64,000 nt of DNA from Miscanthus floridulus (lineage: Eukaryota > Streptophyta > Magnoliopsida > Poales > Poaceae): assembly GCF_019320115.1 (NCBI RefSeq), contig NC_089595.1, forward strand, positions 113,791,162 through 113,855,161. The letters are read 5' to 3'. Positions 10,560 through 22,989 of the stretch are shown piece after piece; position 1 is the first letter of the stretch; every line of letters begins with the position of its first letter. The translations under genes were made by a program, and so were the position numbers. The notes beneath the pieces were generated by a model, which saw nothing but the letters and a program-made list of their open reading frames with translations, had not been told where the DNA came from and did no database searches.

Positions 10560-13330
10560 TTACAAAATAACATAGTATTACATGTATTTCTAATATTCTT
10601 CATGATCAGGATTATCTGGATGATAGGTATCGTCATCACTATCAAGAGCCTCCAAATCGTCAACAGCCTCATCCTCATCGCTATCATTGTCAAGTACAAG
10701 TCTATCAAGCATTTTCAAGTCTCTTGGATCATGCACCTCATCGCAGCTTCCTCGTCAACAACCCATTCCTCGTCTACTTCCATTTCAATCTCTCCGGTTA
10801 AGTCTATCTCAAGCATCCCTGGTAGCCCCTCGTCTTGTTGATAGAACTCTCCGTCATGCGTGGGTGGGTTCAAGTTGTAATCATCATCGTTTAGGAGAGG
10901 ACATTTACCATGTGGTGATACCTTATGCACAATATACCAACCCTGAAGACGTGGGTCGATTTTGCAAGCATATGGACAATAATAAACTTGCCTGGCTTGT
11001 TGAGCCACAATATAGACATCATCTCCTGGATAGAAGGAATCCTGTCTAGTTTCGACTATCTCAAATTTAGGGGACTTTTTCGATACTGCAGGATCAAACC
11101 ACTAGCATTTGAATATGACTGGCTTAGGTGCTTTTTCACCATGGAATTTGAGCTCGTATATTTCTTCAACTGTGCCATAATAGTCCTCCTACTCCTCGCC
11201 AGGCGTAACTACTCCGGGCGTAAATACTCCGGTATTGGTGGTCCTTGGATTGGGCTGACTCTTCTCGTAGCTTGTTGTGTGAAAGCGATATCCATTCACA
11301 TCATAAGCATTAAATGACGAGACCTTATAGTCAAAGCCTCTGGCCACTTGTCATAATTCGACACTTATAGACAAATCACTTTGGCACTGCAAGCTCAAGC
11401 AGGAGAGAAATGAAATTAGGCAACTAGGAACGCCAAAATTGAAACGACCTAAGTTGGTCAAAAGATACCTTTCTTTGGAACCATGTAATGAAATCAGGCG
11501 AACCATGTTGAAGAAGGGTCTCTCGTTCATGGTCAGAAGTTGGCCTTGAAAGATGCCAATATTGATAAAAAAATTCCCTGCACCAACAAGCAACAAGGTT
11601 GTTGGATGCAGAAAATTTACGGAGTATGTAACAAGTTTGTTGAGAACTTACCCCTAATACTTGTCGACTTCGTCAAGGTTAGTCAACACGTAGAGCATGA
11701 TCTTGCACCACTCTTCATTGGTCACCCTCTTCTTGGCCGCTCCACTTGATCTCCCGCGTTGCCCTTTGAATAGGCTGAGGGTCGATTCATTTTCGTCCTC
11801 GTTGTAACGAGGGGGTGGGTCATGCACGCTAGGAAGCTTCTCACTATAGTACAATGTTGTGAAGTTTGACACCTCCTCACGAATGAATGCCTCTGCTATG
11901 GAAGCCTCAATCCTGCCTTTGTTTCCACATTTCTGGCGAACAGTCTTTAGACATCTCTCGATTGGATAGCACCAACGGTTCTGCACGGGCCCCCCCATTC
12001 GTACCTCGTTCGGGAGGTGCAAAATCAAATGCTGCATAGATAAGAAAAAGCTAGGTGGAAAGATCTTCTCCAACTTACAGAGCAACTCGGGTGCCGTTTT
12101 TTCCAACTCCTCAACCACTTTCAGAGATATCTCCTTGGCACAAAGCTAGTGGAAGAAAAAGCTCAAGTCTGCCAGCACCTTCTAGACATGCTCAGGGACG
12201 TAGCCTCGAACCATCGACGGAAGAAGCCGCTCAATCCATATGTGGAAGTCATGACTCTTCATCCCTAAGACTTGGCCAGTATCTGGGTTCGCTCCCCTCC
12301 TCAGATTCGCTGCAAACCCATCAGGGAAACTTAACGTCTGCATCCATTGTATCACTTCCGTCCTATGCTTCTTTTCCAAGACGTAATCGGCCTTAGGCCT
12401 TTTCCATGGTTTGCCGTCTCTTGGAGGCAGCATCTGCAGCTTTGGTCTATCGCATAGTGTTGCCATGTCTACTCTGGCCTTAGGGTTGTCCTTTGTCTTG
12501 TCAGAAATGTCCATGAGTGTTGCCCAAAGTGCTTCGGCGATATTCTTCTCAGTGTGCATTACATCTATGTTATGTGGAAGGAGAAGGTCATCAAAATAGG
12601 GAAGCCTCTCCAATCCCGACTTATGAGTCCACATATGTTCCACACCATAGCCCACAAAGCGATCTTTGTTTGGATTATCTTTCTTTGGATTAACTTTCTT
12701 TCTTTTACCCTTCTTTGGATTATCTTTCTGCGTCGGGAGCACGAGAGCATCTATCTGAGCATGAACCTGGGCACTAGTCATCTTCTGAGGTGCAGGGTCG
12801 GTCGCCATGACACCTTTCGTGAAGTTCTTGGTGTCTCCTCTGAATGCATAGTCAAGAGGGAGGAACTGTCGATGCTTGTCGAACGACGAGAACTTCCCAC
12901 CCTTCTTCAACCAAATGAACTGTAGAGCTGCCTTGCATACCGGGCATGAAAACTTCCTGTGGACACACCAGCCGGCGAATATCCCATACGCCAGGAAATC
13001 ATGCATGGAGTACTGGTACCAAACATACATTCTGAAGTTCTTCTTTGTAGCTCGTTCGTAAGTCCATACGCCTTCATTCCAAGCCTTGATCAATTCATCA
13101 TAAACAAGCTGCATGTACACACCCATTTTGTTTCCCGGGTGTCCAGGAATTATCAACGTCAAGAATATGTTTTGCCGTTGAAGTAGGGCCCCGGGGGGGG
13201 GGGGGGGAGATTGAGGGGAATAGCGAACACGGGCCAACAAGTGTATGGGGCCGACATCATTCCATAAGGATTGAACCCATTCGTTGCCAGCGCAACACAT
13301 CGCAAATTGCTCGAAACCTTCTCAATTTTT
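10560..13330 (-). pseudogene. TNP2-type CACTA transposase, N-terminus lost, frameshifted
   Basis: Recognisable parts in order are the Transposase_21 core (13300-12182, with LIIPGHPGNKMGVYM, WTYERATKKNFRM, HDFLAYGIFAGWC and HNIDVMHTEKNI), the DUF4218 domain (12118-11654, with KIFPPSFFLSMQHL and RWCYPIERCLK), and the DUF4216 domain plus acidic tail (about 11320-10715, with QQARQVYYCPY). The N-terminal Transpos_assoc region is absent; homology stops near 13330 and noncoding element DNA follows. Just inside that point, a run of 15 G on the plus strand (13193-13207) shifts the frame: the sequence before it reads correctly as ALATNGFNPYGMM in one frame, and the sequence after it in another. Further stops lie at 12182-12184 and just before the DUF4218 block. 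The gene is inactive as it stands. Confidence 0.88.
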
Positions 13331-13724
13331 TACCATAGACTCTACATGCGATAACACGACACCCTGACAAGTTTCGTCATTTTCGGACTTCGTTCGGATT
13401 TTATATAATTTAAATACACTTTTCCCGCAGGTACCTCGTCATGTTATGTCAACAAGATGCTCGGAATTTCATGTGAGTTCCTAGATACGGCCTCAACGTA
13501 CACCAAATATCATGAATATTATTTTTTGAACGACCAAATTCGATTATTCCATGCACCTGCAGTTCAAATTTGAAATATTCCATAAAATTCAACGAAACAA
13601 AAAAAACTAACAAAATATAGCAAAAAAAAGTCAAAATTGTCCCAAATTTGAACATGGAGTTTTAAATAATGTGGGAAGGCCTCACAAAAAAAATGGGTCA
13701 AAAAAAAAAACAAAAAACAAAAAT

Positions 13725-14158
13725 ATTTTGCCGAGTGCCGGCCCTGGCACTCGGCAAATAGGTCATTTGCCGAGTGCCAGGAAGTGGCACTCGGCAAAGA
13801 AGGGATCTTTACCAAGTGCAGGGCCTTGGCACTCGGCAAAGGCCCTCTTTGCCAAGTGCCAGGGCCGGCAATCGGCAAAGATTTTTTTTTTAAATTTGAC
13901 GGCGTGGGCGGGCTCGGCCGTCAAGTGCCATTTTTTTGCCGAGTGCTACTCTTTGCCGAGTGTTGCACTCGGCAAAGAGGGCTTTTGCCGAGTGCCGCCC
14001 TTTGCCGAGTGCCGGGCACTCTGTGGCACTCGGCAAAGCCACTCTTTGCCGAGTGCCACCCGGTCCGGCACTCGGCAAAGAGTGGCTTCGCCGAGTGCCC
14101 GATTTTTGGCACTCGGCAAAGCTGGCAGCACTCGGCAAATCTGCGTTCTCCCGTAGTG
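13725..14158. repeat. Right end and subterminal repeats of CACTA element B
   Basis: A dense array of TTTGCCGAGTGCC and GGCACTCGGCAAA units, many in foldback pairs, ends at CCGTAGTG (14151-14158). It is longer and denser than the left array. Apparent reading frames here are translations of the repeats and are not genes. Confidence 0.92.
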
Positions 14159-14728
14159 AATCTTAGCTGCAAAACTTGGAAGATAATTGATGGGATTGTT
14201 TTATGTGTTGCTTATGTCATAATTATTTGGTTTCAATGTTGTGTTCCCATTCTCTAAAGGATACTCGAAGAAATCTGCTTCAGTTCTTGACCTTTTCAGT
14301 CATCTTTTCCTCTTCTATTTCTCTGAACAATATGTGTTTGCCTAATCTAGTTGAGGTCAACAGAATTATCGAGGAATACACATACTTTCTTTATTTGCAA
14401 TCGTGGCATGATATATAGATTATGTACCAAGAATTCTCGACAATATATATATACAACAGTAAAGAAGCCATCTACATCTCATTTTCTTTACTGGAAATAG
14501 TTGAACCTTGTAAGTCACGCATTTCTTACATTTAGTAGTTTTGATTTGTTATTACCACAAATAAATTGGTGAGGTTTTTTAATTGAAAATTGTGACATAT
14601 GTGTGTGTATCAATATGTGTGCGCGCGCGTGCGCGCACGTGTGCATGCTGCACATGAATGTCCACTATACCAAATAGATTGCAACATGACAGGAGTATGT
14701 TGAGTCACATGGAAACTAAAAGCACTAA
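14159..14728. other. Intergenic DNA, no gene seen
   Basis: AT-rich sequence with a short alternating GC tract near 14622-14640. No coding signal. Loosely resembles sequence around 23400-23540. Confidence 0.5.
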
Positions 14729-14972
14729 GCCCTTGTTTAGTTCGCGAAATTTGGATTTTGGGGCTACTGTAGCACCTTCGTTTTTATTTGGTAAATAGTA
14801 TCCAAACATTGACTAATTAGGCTTAAAACGTTCGTCTCGTAATTTCCCACCAAACTGTGCAATTAGTTTTTCTTTTCGTTTACATTTAATGCTCCATGCA
14901 CGGGCCGCAAACATTCGATGTGATAGGTACTGTAGCAACCTTTTGGATTTTGGGGTCCAACTAAACAAGGGC
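14729..14972. mobile_element. MITE, Tourist-like (PIF/Harbinger), 244 bp
   Basis: The ends GCCCTTGTTTAGTT and AACTAAACAAGGGC are inverted repeats and are flanked by TAA on both sides (14726-14728 and 14973-14975), the usual target duplication of Tourist elements. Further inward, GGATTTTGGGG and CTACTGTAGCA recur in both arms. It has no coding capacity and would depend on a PIF/Harbinger transposase elsewhere. Confidence 0.85.
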
Positions 14973-15922
14973 TAAAAATGTCGTAGGTGTTGTCCATTGA
15001 ATGGTACTTAAATTTGTGATCATCTCCATAGTAAAAAACCAGAGTGCTTTGATCAGCTTTTAATTTGAGGATCTTTAAATTTATGGTCCTTTTCGATTTC
15101 CTCAAAGCTGGGCTGTGGCATCCCAGCACCATGGTATAGCGAAAATTAAAGAATCTCTCAGTGCATCCCTACCCAACTTGAGTACATTCTGCCCTCTCCT
15201 CACATCTCGGTCCGATCTCTTATATATACACATCTATCTATCGGCACTACGTGCTAAAACAAAAAATCAATGCACTTGCAAATAACATCGACAGCAGCTA
15301 GTGTTACTACTGTCCCTTATATTATATATATCTTGCTAGTGGACATCACATAGTATAGATATCGAAGGCGTCAGGAATAGGACTCAACTCACAACTGGTT
15401 GTATGCACAGACGTTGATATCCAGTTACCTTAACATTGAAGACTTCACCTGCACCTGTCTCCTGGCGGGCACCGTACGCTGCACGAAGCCTAGCTGGATG
15501 CTTAAGAAGTAGTTGGCTGCCCGTCGTGACTCATTTGATTTAGTTAATAGTAATTCATGATGCCTCTTAATTTATGTCATTGTAGAATTTGATGAGTTTT
15601 TATTACATTTTATCTACATGGATATACTTTAAGACATTTTTCCAACATATACATGCCGAGAGAAGTGTTGGACTATTGATTAAAGAGAAAATTACTTTTG
15701 CTTCAAATAATAATTGCTCCGAGCTTGCGCAAATGCATACATGCATGCAGGTGTCATCCACTTCCAGATTATTGACAACCAGAGCCTGTGAGTTGCACCG
15801 GTTGTAACCTATCAGCATTATACTCATTACAACCCTCGCTCGTAGCTTGTCTTGTCTAGTGCCACATTCATTTTATTTGACATTGTTGATGTGATAGAGG
15901 ACGGATAAGGAAATATACATTT
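14973..15922. other. Intergenic DNA, no gene seen
   Basis: No domain-bearing frame. The block around 15180-15430 (GGTCCGAT-type motif, then GGCGTCAGGAAT) resembles 23870-24010. The last five bases, CATTT (15918-15922), are the target duplication of copia element 1. Confidence 0.5.
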
Positions 15923-16956
15923 GGTTGAACATTTGGTCAATTTACGACTTATATTAATCCATAAAAATAACTTAACTAATAGTAACAGTACCACTAACCA
16001 TACTGTAACACCACCACTACCTAGGGTGGGACTGACGGTACCCACGGACAGTGAGCCACCATCTTCTCCATCGATGGCATTGGTGCGGGCACCAGTCCTC
16101 CTCGTGTTCACCATGTTGCAGAGGAGGTCGCGCCGGGAAGCTTCTGCAGGTGCTGTGTCGGAGCAGTAGCACAGGACTCTCCCGTCAGGAAGCAGAAGCA
16201 GGTGCGGTGTCGGAGCAGTAGCACGGACTCTCCCGTCAGAAAGCAGAAGCGGTGTCGGAGCAGTAGCACGGACTCTCCCGTCAGGAAGCAGAAGCACCCG
16301 AACAGAAATCTGCAGAAGCGGAGACGGGGCAGCAGTCGCGCCGGGAAGCTGGCGCTCCCCAAAAACTTGATTCCTCGCCTACCCGTGCAGGTACGCTTGA
16401 CGGGGGAAGTTTCGGAGGCCTGCTACCGAAGCTCCCTGTGCGCGCAGGGAACTCCGGTCGGAGATGCAGACGAACAGCTCAACGCTCAGATGTTGCGGAG
16501 AGGAGAAAGAGGAAGAGTCGGGTCTGTCCCCCGCCGGACAGGGGCGCCCCCTTATAGCCGCGCCGTTCCCCATCTATCCATTAGGCCCTGTCGGGGGAAT
16601 GAACCTGGACAGGGTGGTTGGGCGTTGGGAGTTGGCTGCGGCGGCTAGGGTTTCGGTTGGGCCAAGCGACAAAACCAGGCCAGGCCAAGCCAGGCCCACG
16701 CCCACGCCCACGGCCCGGCCCAGCGCGCGGGCGGGCGGCTCGGCTCGGCGGCGGCAGCGCGCGCGTGTGGCCTCCCGGTTCTCCCTCTCAACTTGTCTAT
16801 GTGAGAGTCTTAAGACTCACTATTTAAGTTGAGAACCTTTTTAGTGAATTTCCTATGTGGTACTAATCACTTTTCCACTTAACAATAATTGTGGGCCTTT
16901 GAAGTTTATTTGATTAATTAGAATAAATAATGGGTCTGGCCCAAATTAATCTAACA
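15923..16956 (-). repeat. 3' LTR of copia element 1 (1034 bp)
   Basis: In element orientation it starts TGTTAGATTAATTTGGG at 16956 and ends at 15923, where the terminal base is changed (GGTTGAAC against TGTTGAAC in the partner). It is longer than the partner because a unit of about 45 bp (GTGTCGGAGCAGTAGCACGG core) occurs three times (about 16155-16290), and because about 16290-16412 is missing from the other LTR. The upstream polypurine tract lies at about 16957-16965. Confidence 0.9.
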
Positions 16957-17507
16957 ATCCCCACCAAACTTCAGAAGTCCACAATTAATGTCTTCAGTTC
17001 TGAGCTTGTTTGATATACCAGTGTTTCGATGGAGACTGTTAAGTTGAACATCCATCTAGAAAAGGAGTTTACACTCATTTACAACTAACCAATGGACTAT
17101 GCCTTGAATTGACAGTTTTATGCAAAGTGAGGCTCACTCGATTTCTTTACTGATACTAGGCTGCCTGTAGCATCCCCTCTGGTTGGAGCATATAAGTCAT
17201 ACTCCTGGCCTATTCATGAGTATCTAGAGATCACCCAAATCCCATAGATTGTGACTAGCAATCGAACTCACATAGGTGTGTTCCTTTAAGATGCCCTGTA
17301 GGCCGACATCTTTGCTTCTCATTAAGCCACTCGGATCACGTTGAGGTATTTGCCAACCTGCCATACAGATAGGAAGAGAAGTGCATTACTCAAGAGATTG
17401 ACCTTTATTAAAAGGGTCTCTTCCCTCAGTCTACCCATAGCTTGTTTCACCATCCTAATTCACGGGATCTCCGATCCCATAGGACAGGTTGCCACTACGA
17501 TAGAACT
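16957..17507 (-). other. 3' noncoding part of copia element 1 with polypurine tract
   Basis: Between the end of the pol frame and the 3' LTR. The minus strand just before the LTR reads GGTGGGGAT, a plausible polypurine tract for second-strand priming. No reading frame of note. Confidence 0.7.
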
Positions 17508-20500
17508 TCATGTGGGTCTCAGTCCCATCTCACTCGATGCATTATCTATCACATTACGTGATAGTCCCTTAGTAAATTGATCTGCCAGATTTTTAGACGT
17601 ATGGATATAGTCCAATGCTATTACCCTAGAGTTTCTCAATTTTCTGACAGATTTTAACCGCCGCTTTACATGCCTAGTGGTCTTCATGTTGTCCTTTGAA
17701 CTGTTTACCTTGATAATTACTGTTTGGTTATCATAGTTCATAGAAATTGCGGGCATAGGTTTTTCAACCACCGACAAATCCATAAGGAGCTCACGGAGCC
17801 ATTCAGCCTCAACAGTAGCGGTATCAAGTGCTGCAAGTTCTGCTTCCATTGTTGACCTCGTTAGGATGGTCTGCTTGCAAGACTTCCAGGAAACAGCGCC
17901 ACCTCCAAGTGTGAATGCATATCCACTTGTGGCCTTTAACTCATCAGCATCAGTTATCCAATTTGCATCACAATAGCCCTCGAGTACCTTCGGGTACCCA
18001 GTATAGTGAATGCCAAAGCTCGACGTTCCCTTTAGATAGCGCAATACTCTTTCAAGAGCACGCCAGTGATCATCTCCCGGATTTGAGACAAACCGGCTTA
18101 ATTTGCTCACAGCAAATGAGATGTCAGGCCTCGTTGCACTAGCCAAGTACATTAGTGAGCCGATGATTTGGGAGTATCTCAACTGATCCCTCATTATTCT
18201 TCGGTTCTTTCTCAGGGTCACGCTTGGATCATAGGGAGTGGACACAGGCTTGCAGTCACTATAACCAAAGCGACTTAGTACCTTTTCCACATAGTGAGTT
18301 TGTACAAGTGTTACCCCACCATTTTCTCCCCTTAGTAGTTTGATGTTTAGTATCACATCAGCCACTCCCAAATCCTTCATGTCAAAGCTCTTTGATAGAA
18401 AGTCCTTGACTTCCTCAATCACATTGAGGCTTGTCCCAAAGATTAGTATGTCATCCACATACAAGCACAGGATTACTCCTTCTCCCCCACCATAGCGGTA
18501 GTACACACATTTGTTGGCTTCATTCGCAACAAAGCCAGCAGATGCCATAGTTTATCAAACTTTTCATGCCATTGCTTAGGTGCTTGTTTTAGGCCATACA
18601 AAGACTTCAATAATTTACACACCTTTCCTTCTTGACCTTCTACTACGAAACCATCAGGCTGATCCATGTAGATCTCCTCATCTAACTCTCAATTTAGGAA
18701 AGTCGTCTTAACATCCATCTGATGAACGAAAAGACCATGAGACGCAGCCAGGGCAAGCAGTACTCGGATTGTGGTCAATCGGGCCACTGGTGAATAAGTA
18801 TCAAAGAAGTCCTCGCCTTCTTTCTGGGTATAACCCTTAGCCACAAGCCTTGCCTTGTACTTTTCAATCGTACCATCAGGCCTAAGCTTTTTCTTGAACA
18901 CCCATTTACATCCTATAGGCTTGCACCCATAAGGACGATCAACAATCTCCCAAGTTCCATTGGTCATAATTGAATCCATCTCACTTCGCACTGCTTCCTT
19001 CCAGTAGTCAGCATCGGGAGAGGAAAATGCCTCAGCAATGGTGCTTGGAGTGTCATCCACAAGGTATATAGTGAAATCATCACCAAAAGACTTTACAGTC
19101 CTCTGTCTCTTACTCTTTCGAGTAGCTCCACTATTATCCTCCTCAGGATTCTCAACACATGTTTGTTCAAGATGTTCTGTTGGCGCCACGGGGGAATCAA
19201 CCGGTTTTTGACTAGATGTGCTAGGTACATTTCCTCTCATAGGAAATTCATTCTTAAATAATGTAGCATCTCTGGACTCAATCACTGCACCGACACGCAT
19301 GTCAGGTACTCCAGAGCTTACAACTAGGAATCTATAGCTGACGCTGTGTAAAGCGTAACCGAGGAACACACAATCTACAGTTTTTGGTCCAAGTTTGCGT
19401 TTTTTGACAATTGGCACATTCACCTTGGCCAAGCATCCCCAAGTGCACAGGTATGAGAGAGTCAACATTTTGTTTTCCCATTCCTCGAATGGTGTTACTT
19501 CTTTATTCTTTGTAGGAACTCTATTCAGGACATGACATGCCGTCAATATAGCCTCACCCCACCATTCGTTGGAAAGTCCCGTAGTGTCTAACATGGCGTT
19601 AACCAAATCAGTTAGAGTGTGATTCTTTCGTTCGGCAATCCCATTGGATTGGGGGAGTATGGAGGCATCCTCTCATGAATAATTCCATGTTCCTCGCATA
19701 ATGAATCAAACTCATGTGAAAAGTATTCTCCCCCACGATCAGACCTCAACCGTTTGATTTTCCTTTCCAATTGGTTCTCTACTTCAGCTTTATAGATTTT
19801 AAAATAATGCATTGCTTCATCCTTTGTTTTTAGCAAGTACACATAGCAAAATCTAGTGCTATCATCAATAAGAGTCATGAAATATTTTTTTCCTCCTTTG
19901 GTCAACACACCATTCATCTCGCACAGATCAGAATGAATGAGATCTAGTGGTGCCAAATTTCTCGCCTCTTTCACAGCCTTGTGAGGCTTACGAGGTTGCT
20001 TTGCTTGAACACAAGCATGGCACTTAGACCCTTTGACCAGATCAATTTTAGGGATTAATTTTAAATTAGCTAAGCGCGTCATACAACCAACATTGATGTG
20101 ATAGAGTCGGGAATGCCAAACATTAGACTCATCATCATTTCTCACATGGTTCACAATTTTATCACAAGAATCCATCAAAGAGAAGCGGAACAAGCCTCCG
20201 CTTTCATAGCGTTTTCCAACAAAAGTTCCATACTTGGATACAACACATTTATTGGACTCAAACACAAGTCTAAAGCCGTCTCTACACAATAGAGACCCAC
20301 TAACGAGATTCTTCTTGATGGAGGGGACATGCTGCACGTTCTTTAGCTGCACGATCTTTCCCGAAGTAAACTTCAGATTGATCGTACCAACACCAAGTAC
20401 AGCAGCATGCGTACCGTTTCCCATCAGCAAGGAGCAACCTCTTTGTTCCTGATAAGAAGAAAACAAAGAAACATCAGAACATACATGAATGTTAGCACCC

Positions 20501-21436
20501 ATGTCAACCCACCACTCAGGTGAGAGACAAACTGTAAAAACTGTAGGTAGATGATTACCGTACCCAGATCCTCCAGATTCGCTAACAACCATGTTTGCGG
20601 TCTTCTTCTGCTTGTCCTTGCGGTCAGGGCACTCTTTTGCCCAATGGTCAGATGCACCGCAGACAAAGCAAATACCCTTTTCTTTTTCCTTGCCCTTCTT
20701 CTTAAAAGTTGTAGCTTTAGGCTTGACTGCAGGCTTGTTTTTCTTCTTCCTCTGTGCGGCATGAAAGTTCTTCTTTTGCACCAGATTGGCGCTAGAACCT
20801 TCCTCATGTGCTTTCTTGCCATGAGTGTCCTTTGCCCTAGCATTCTCCTCCACACCAAGAGTAGCAATGAGATCAGTCACACTGAACACTTGCCTCCTGT
20901 GCTTTAGAGTAGTGGCAAAGCTCGACCAAGTAGGTGGCAGCTTAGCAATGATACCGCCGGCCACAAACTTGTCAGGCAACTCACACTCATTGTTCTGGAG
21001 TTCCTTTGCCAGCATCTGTATCTCATGAACCTGCTCTACTACAGATCGGTCATCGACCATCTTGTAGTCATAGAACTTCTCCATGATGTATAGCTCAGTG
21101 CTAGCATCGGCAACACCAAACTTGGCCTCAAGTGTATCCCACATGTCCTTGCCAGTGTCCATATTCATGTACACTTGCACCATGCTTTTCAGCTAATATG
21201 CTGATGAGAGCCCCCTTGAACAAGTTATCTGCCTCATTGAACTTAATCTCCTCCTCGTGAGAGAAAGGAGGTTCAATGCGCTTTCCCTTGATCACGTGCT
21301 CACAACGCATACTAGTGAACCAGAGCTTGGAACGGACACGCCACACTTTATAGTTGGATCCATCATCTTTCAATGGTGGTGGTTTTAGTGACGCAGCAAA
21401 ACTAGCAGCCGAAAAAGACCTATCAAGTTTTTGGAT
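17508..21436 (-). pseudogene. copia gag-pol polyprotein, frameshifted
   Basis: Domains in order: gag (21436 to about 20720, ending in the zinc knuckle CFVCGASDHWAKEC), protease (WWVDMGANIHVC), the GAG-pre-integrase HHCC region, the integrase core (HSDLCEMNG, SDRGGEYFSHEF), reverse transcriptase (YVDD near 18450) and RNase H ([23 protein letters not shown]). It is broken by an inserted base near 21184, a lost C in the tract near 19655, TGA at about 18690 and a lost A near 18555. The protease motif DTG has become DMG, consistent with ACG to ATG. Each piece is otherwise well preserved, so these are late hits. The frame begins directly against the 5' LTR without a start codon or primer-binding site. 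Confidence 0.92.
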
Positions 21437-22282
21437 TGTTGAACATTTGGTCAATTTACGACTTATATTAATCCATAAAAATGACTTAACCAATAGTAAC
21501 AGTACCACTAACCATACTGTAACACCACCACTACCTAGGGTGGGACTGCCGGTACCCGCGGACAGTGAGCCACCATCTTCTCCATCGATGGCATTGGTGC
21601 GGGCACCAGTCCTCCTCGTGTCCACCATGTTGCAGAGGAGGTTGCGCTGGGAAGCTTCTACAGGTGCGGTGTCGGAGCAGTAGCACGGGACTCTCCCGTC
21701 AGGAAGCAGAAGCAAGTGCGGTGTCGGAGCGGTAGCATGGACTCTCCCGTCCCGGAGGCCTGCTACCGAAGCTCCCTGTGCGCACAGGGAACTCCGGTCG
21801 GAGATGCAGACGAACAGCTCAACGCTCAGATGTTGCGGAGAGGAGGAAGAGGAAGAGTCGGGTCTGTCCCCCGCCGGATAGGAGCGCCCCCCCTTATAGC
21901 CGCGCCGTTCCCCATCTGTCCGGTAGGCCCTGTCGAGGGAATGAACCTGGACAGGGTGGTTGGGCGTTGGGAGTTGGCTGCAGCGGCTAGGGTTTCGGTT
22001 GGGCCAAGCGACAAAACCAGGCTCGGGCCTAGGCTCATGGCCTCGGCGCGTCGTGGGCGGGCGGCTCGGCTCGGCGGCGGCGGCGCACGCGTGTGGCCTC
22101 CCGGTTCTCCCTCTCAACTTGTCTATGTGAGAGTCTTAAGACTCACTATTTATGTTGAGAACCTTTTTAGTGAATTTCCCATGTGGTACTAATCACTTTT
22201 CCACTTAACAATAATTGTGGGCCTTTGAAGTTTATTTGATTAATTAGAATAAATAATGGGCCTGGCCCAAATTAATCTAACA
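21437..22282 (-). repeat. 5' LTR of copia element 1 (846 bp)
   Basis: Starts TGTTAGATTA at 22282 and ends TTCAACA at 21437 in element orientation, with canonical TG and CA ends. Contains two copies of the unit of about 45 bp that occurs three times in the other LTR. Supposed to drive transcription of gag-pol toward lower coordinates. Confidence 0.9.
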
Positions 22283-22989
22283 CATTTGTGTATATATCGA
22301 CCATCTCATAATCATCTCTAGCGCACATGCAGAGCAAAAGCAACATGGAAATGTTGGAATATGTGATCTCAGCTAATCCTGAGATTAATCACGAGATTAA
22401 CATAGAGCCTAAGTTCTGGTCCACTTGTCAGACCTCTATCCGACCAGATAAGATCTGCTATGATCGGCAGTAACCCTAAGATCATTAGGATTCAGCCCCC
22501 TAGCCCACAGTGCGTCTATAAATAAAAAGTGATGCCCCTGACATCACAATCACGTGAAGCAAATCACACAACTGGTTAGTTAGGTGCTACAGGGTTTAGG
22601 AAAGTCTACAAGGCAGTGCTGATGGTGTCCAAGGCCACCACCGCTTCCAGGCAACTCACGTTCTTCACTGTCATCACTGTTCGCCTAAACGGCCGTTTAG
22701 CCCGTTTACACACCGTTTAAACACTACACGGTGGTACACCGTTTCCGTTTAATCGGTTGTTTTGACTGTTTAAACGGCCGTTTTTCCCGTTTAAACACCC
22801 GTTTTGCTCGAATAATGGGCTAAACGGTAGGTGACCGACCGTTTACCGTTTAGCGTTTAGAATAATGGGCTAAACGGTAGGGCATCCAAGCCTTCATGCG
22901 TTGAACTCACGTCATCTGCTACACATGTTGTTTCTACATCAACACCAGGCATTGACAGCGTCATCCAACTCTGGTCTGCCATCTATTTA
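22283..22989. other. Intergenic DNA with a cluster of AAACGG palindromic motifs
   Basis: From about 22680 to 22880 the motifs AAACGGCCGTTTA, CCGTTTAA and CTAAACGG are packed in both orientations, and a 20-base segment around GAATAATGGGCTAAACGG occurs twice (about 22810 and 22860). This resembles a subterminal repeat cluster of a short DNA transposon, possibly hAT-like, but I could not define ends with a target duplication. The remainder shows no gene. Confidence 0.5.

Larger units (their letters stand above)
7671..14158 (-). mobile_element. Complete CACTA (En/Spm) element B, 6.5 kb
   Basis: The left end reads CACTACCGGAGG and the right end, on the minus strand, reads CACTACGGGAGA. Both are flanked by the same 3-bp target duplication, AAT (7668-7670 and 14159-14161). 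Both ends carry many copies of CTTTGCCGAGTGCC and its reverse complement. Inside are a TNP2-type transposase and a Transposase_24-type gene, both on the minus strand, in the order expected for autonomous elements. Stops, a frameshift and loss of the TNP2 N-terminus mean that this copy cannot make a full transposase. Confidence 0.95.
15923..22282 (-). mobile_element. Ty1/copia LTR retrotransposon 1, minus strand
   Basis: Two LTRs (15923-16956 and 21437-22282) flank a gag-pol region whose order (gag, protease, integrase, reverse transcriptase, RNase H) defines copia. The 5-bp target duplication CATTT is present on both sides (15918-15922 and 22283-22287). The LTRs differ in length by about 190 bp. 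The coding region carries several single-base indels and stops, so the copy is dead. I did not assign a lineage. Confidence 0.93.

Noticed and set aside
3615..14158. Regularly spaced repeats as CRISPR arrays or origins
   Set aside because: Repeats lack constant spacers, occur in both orientations and sit at CACTA termini in a plant genome.
13671..14257. Several overlapping frames rich in FAECHS / TRQR patterns on both strands
   Set aside because: They are translations of the TTTGCCGAGTGCC subterminal repeats of CACTA element B.
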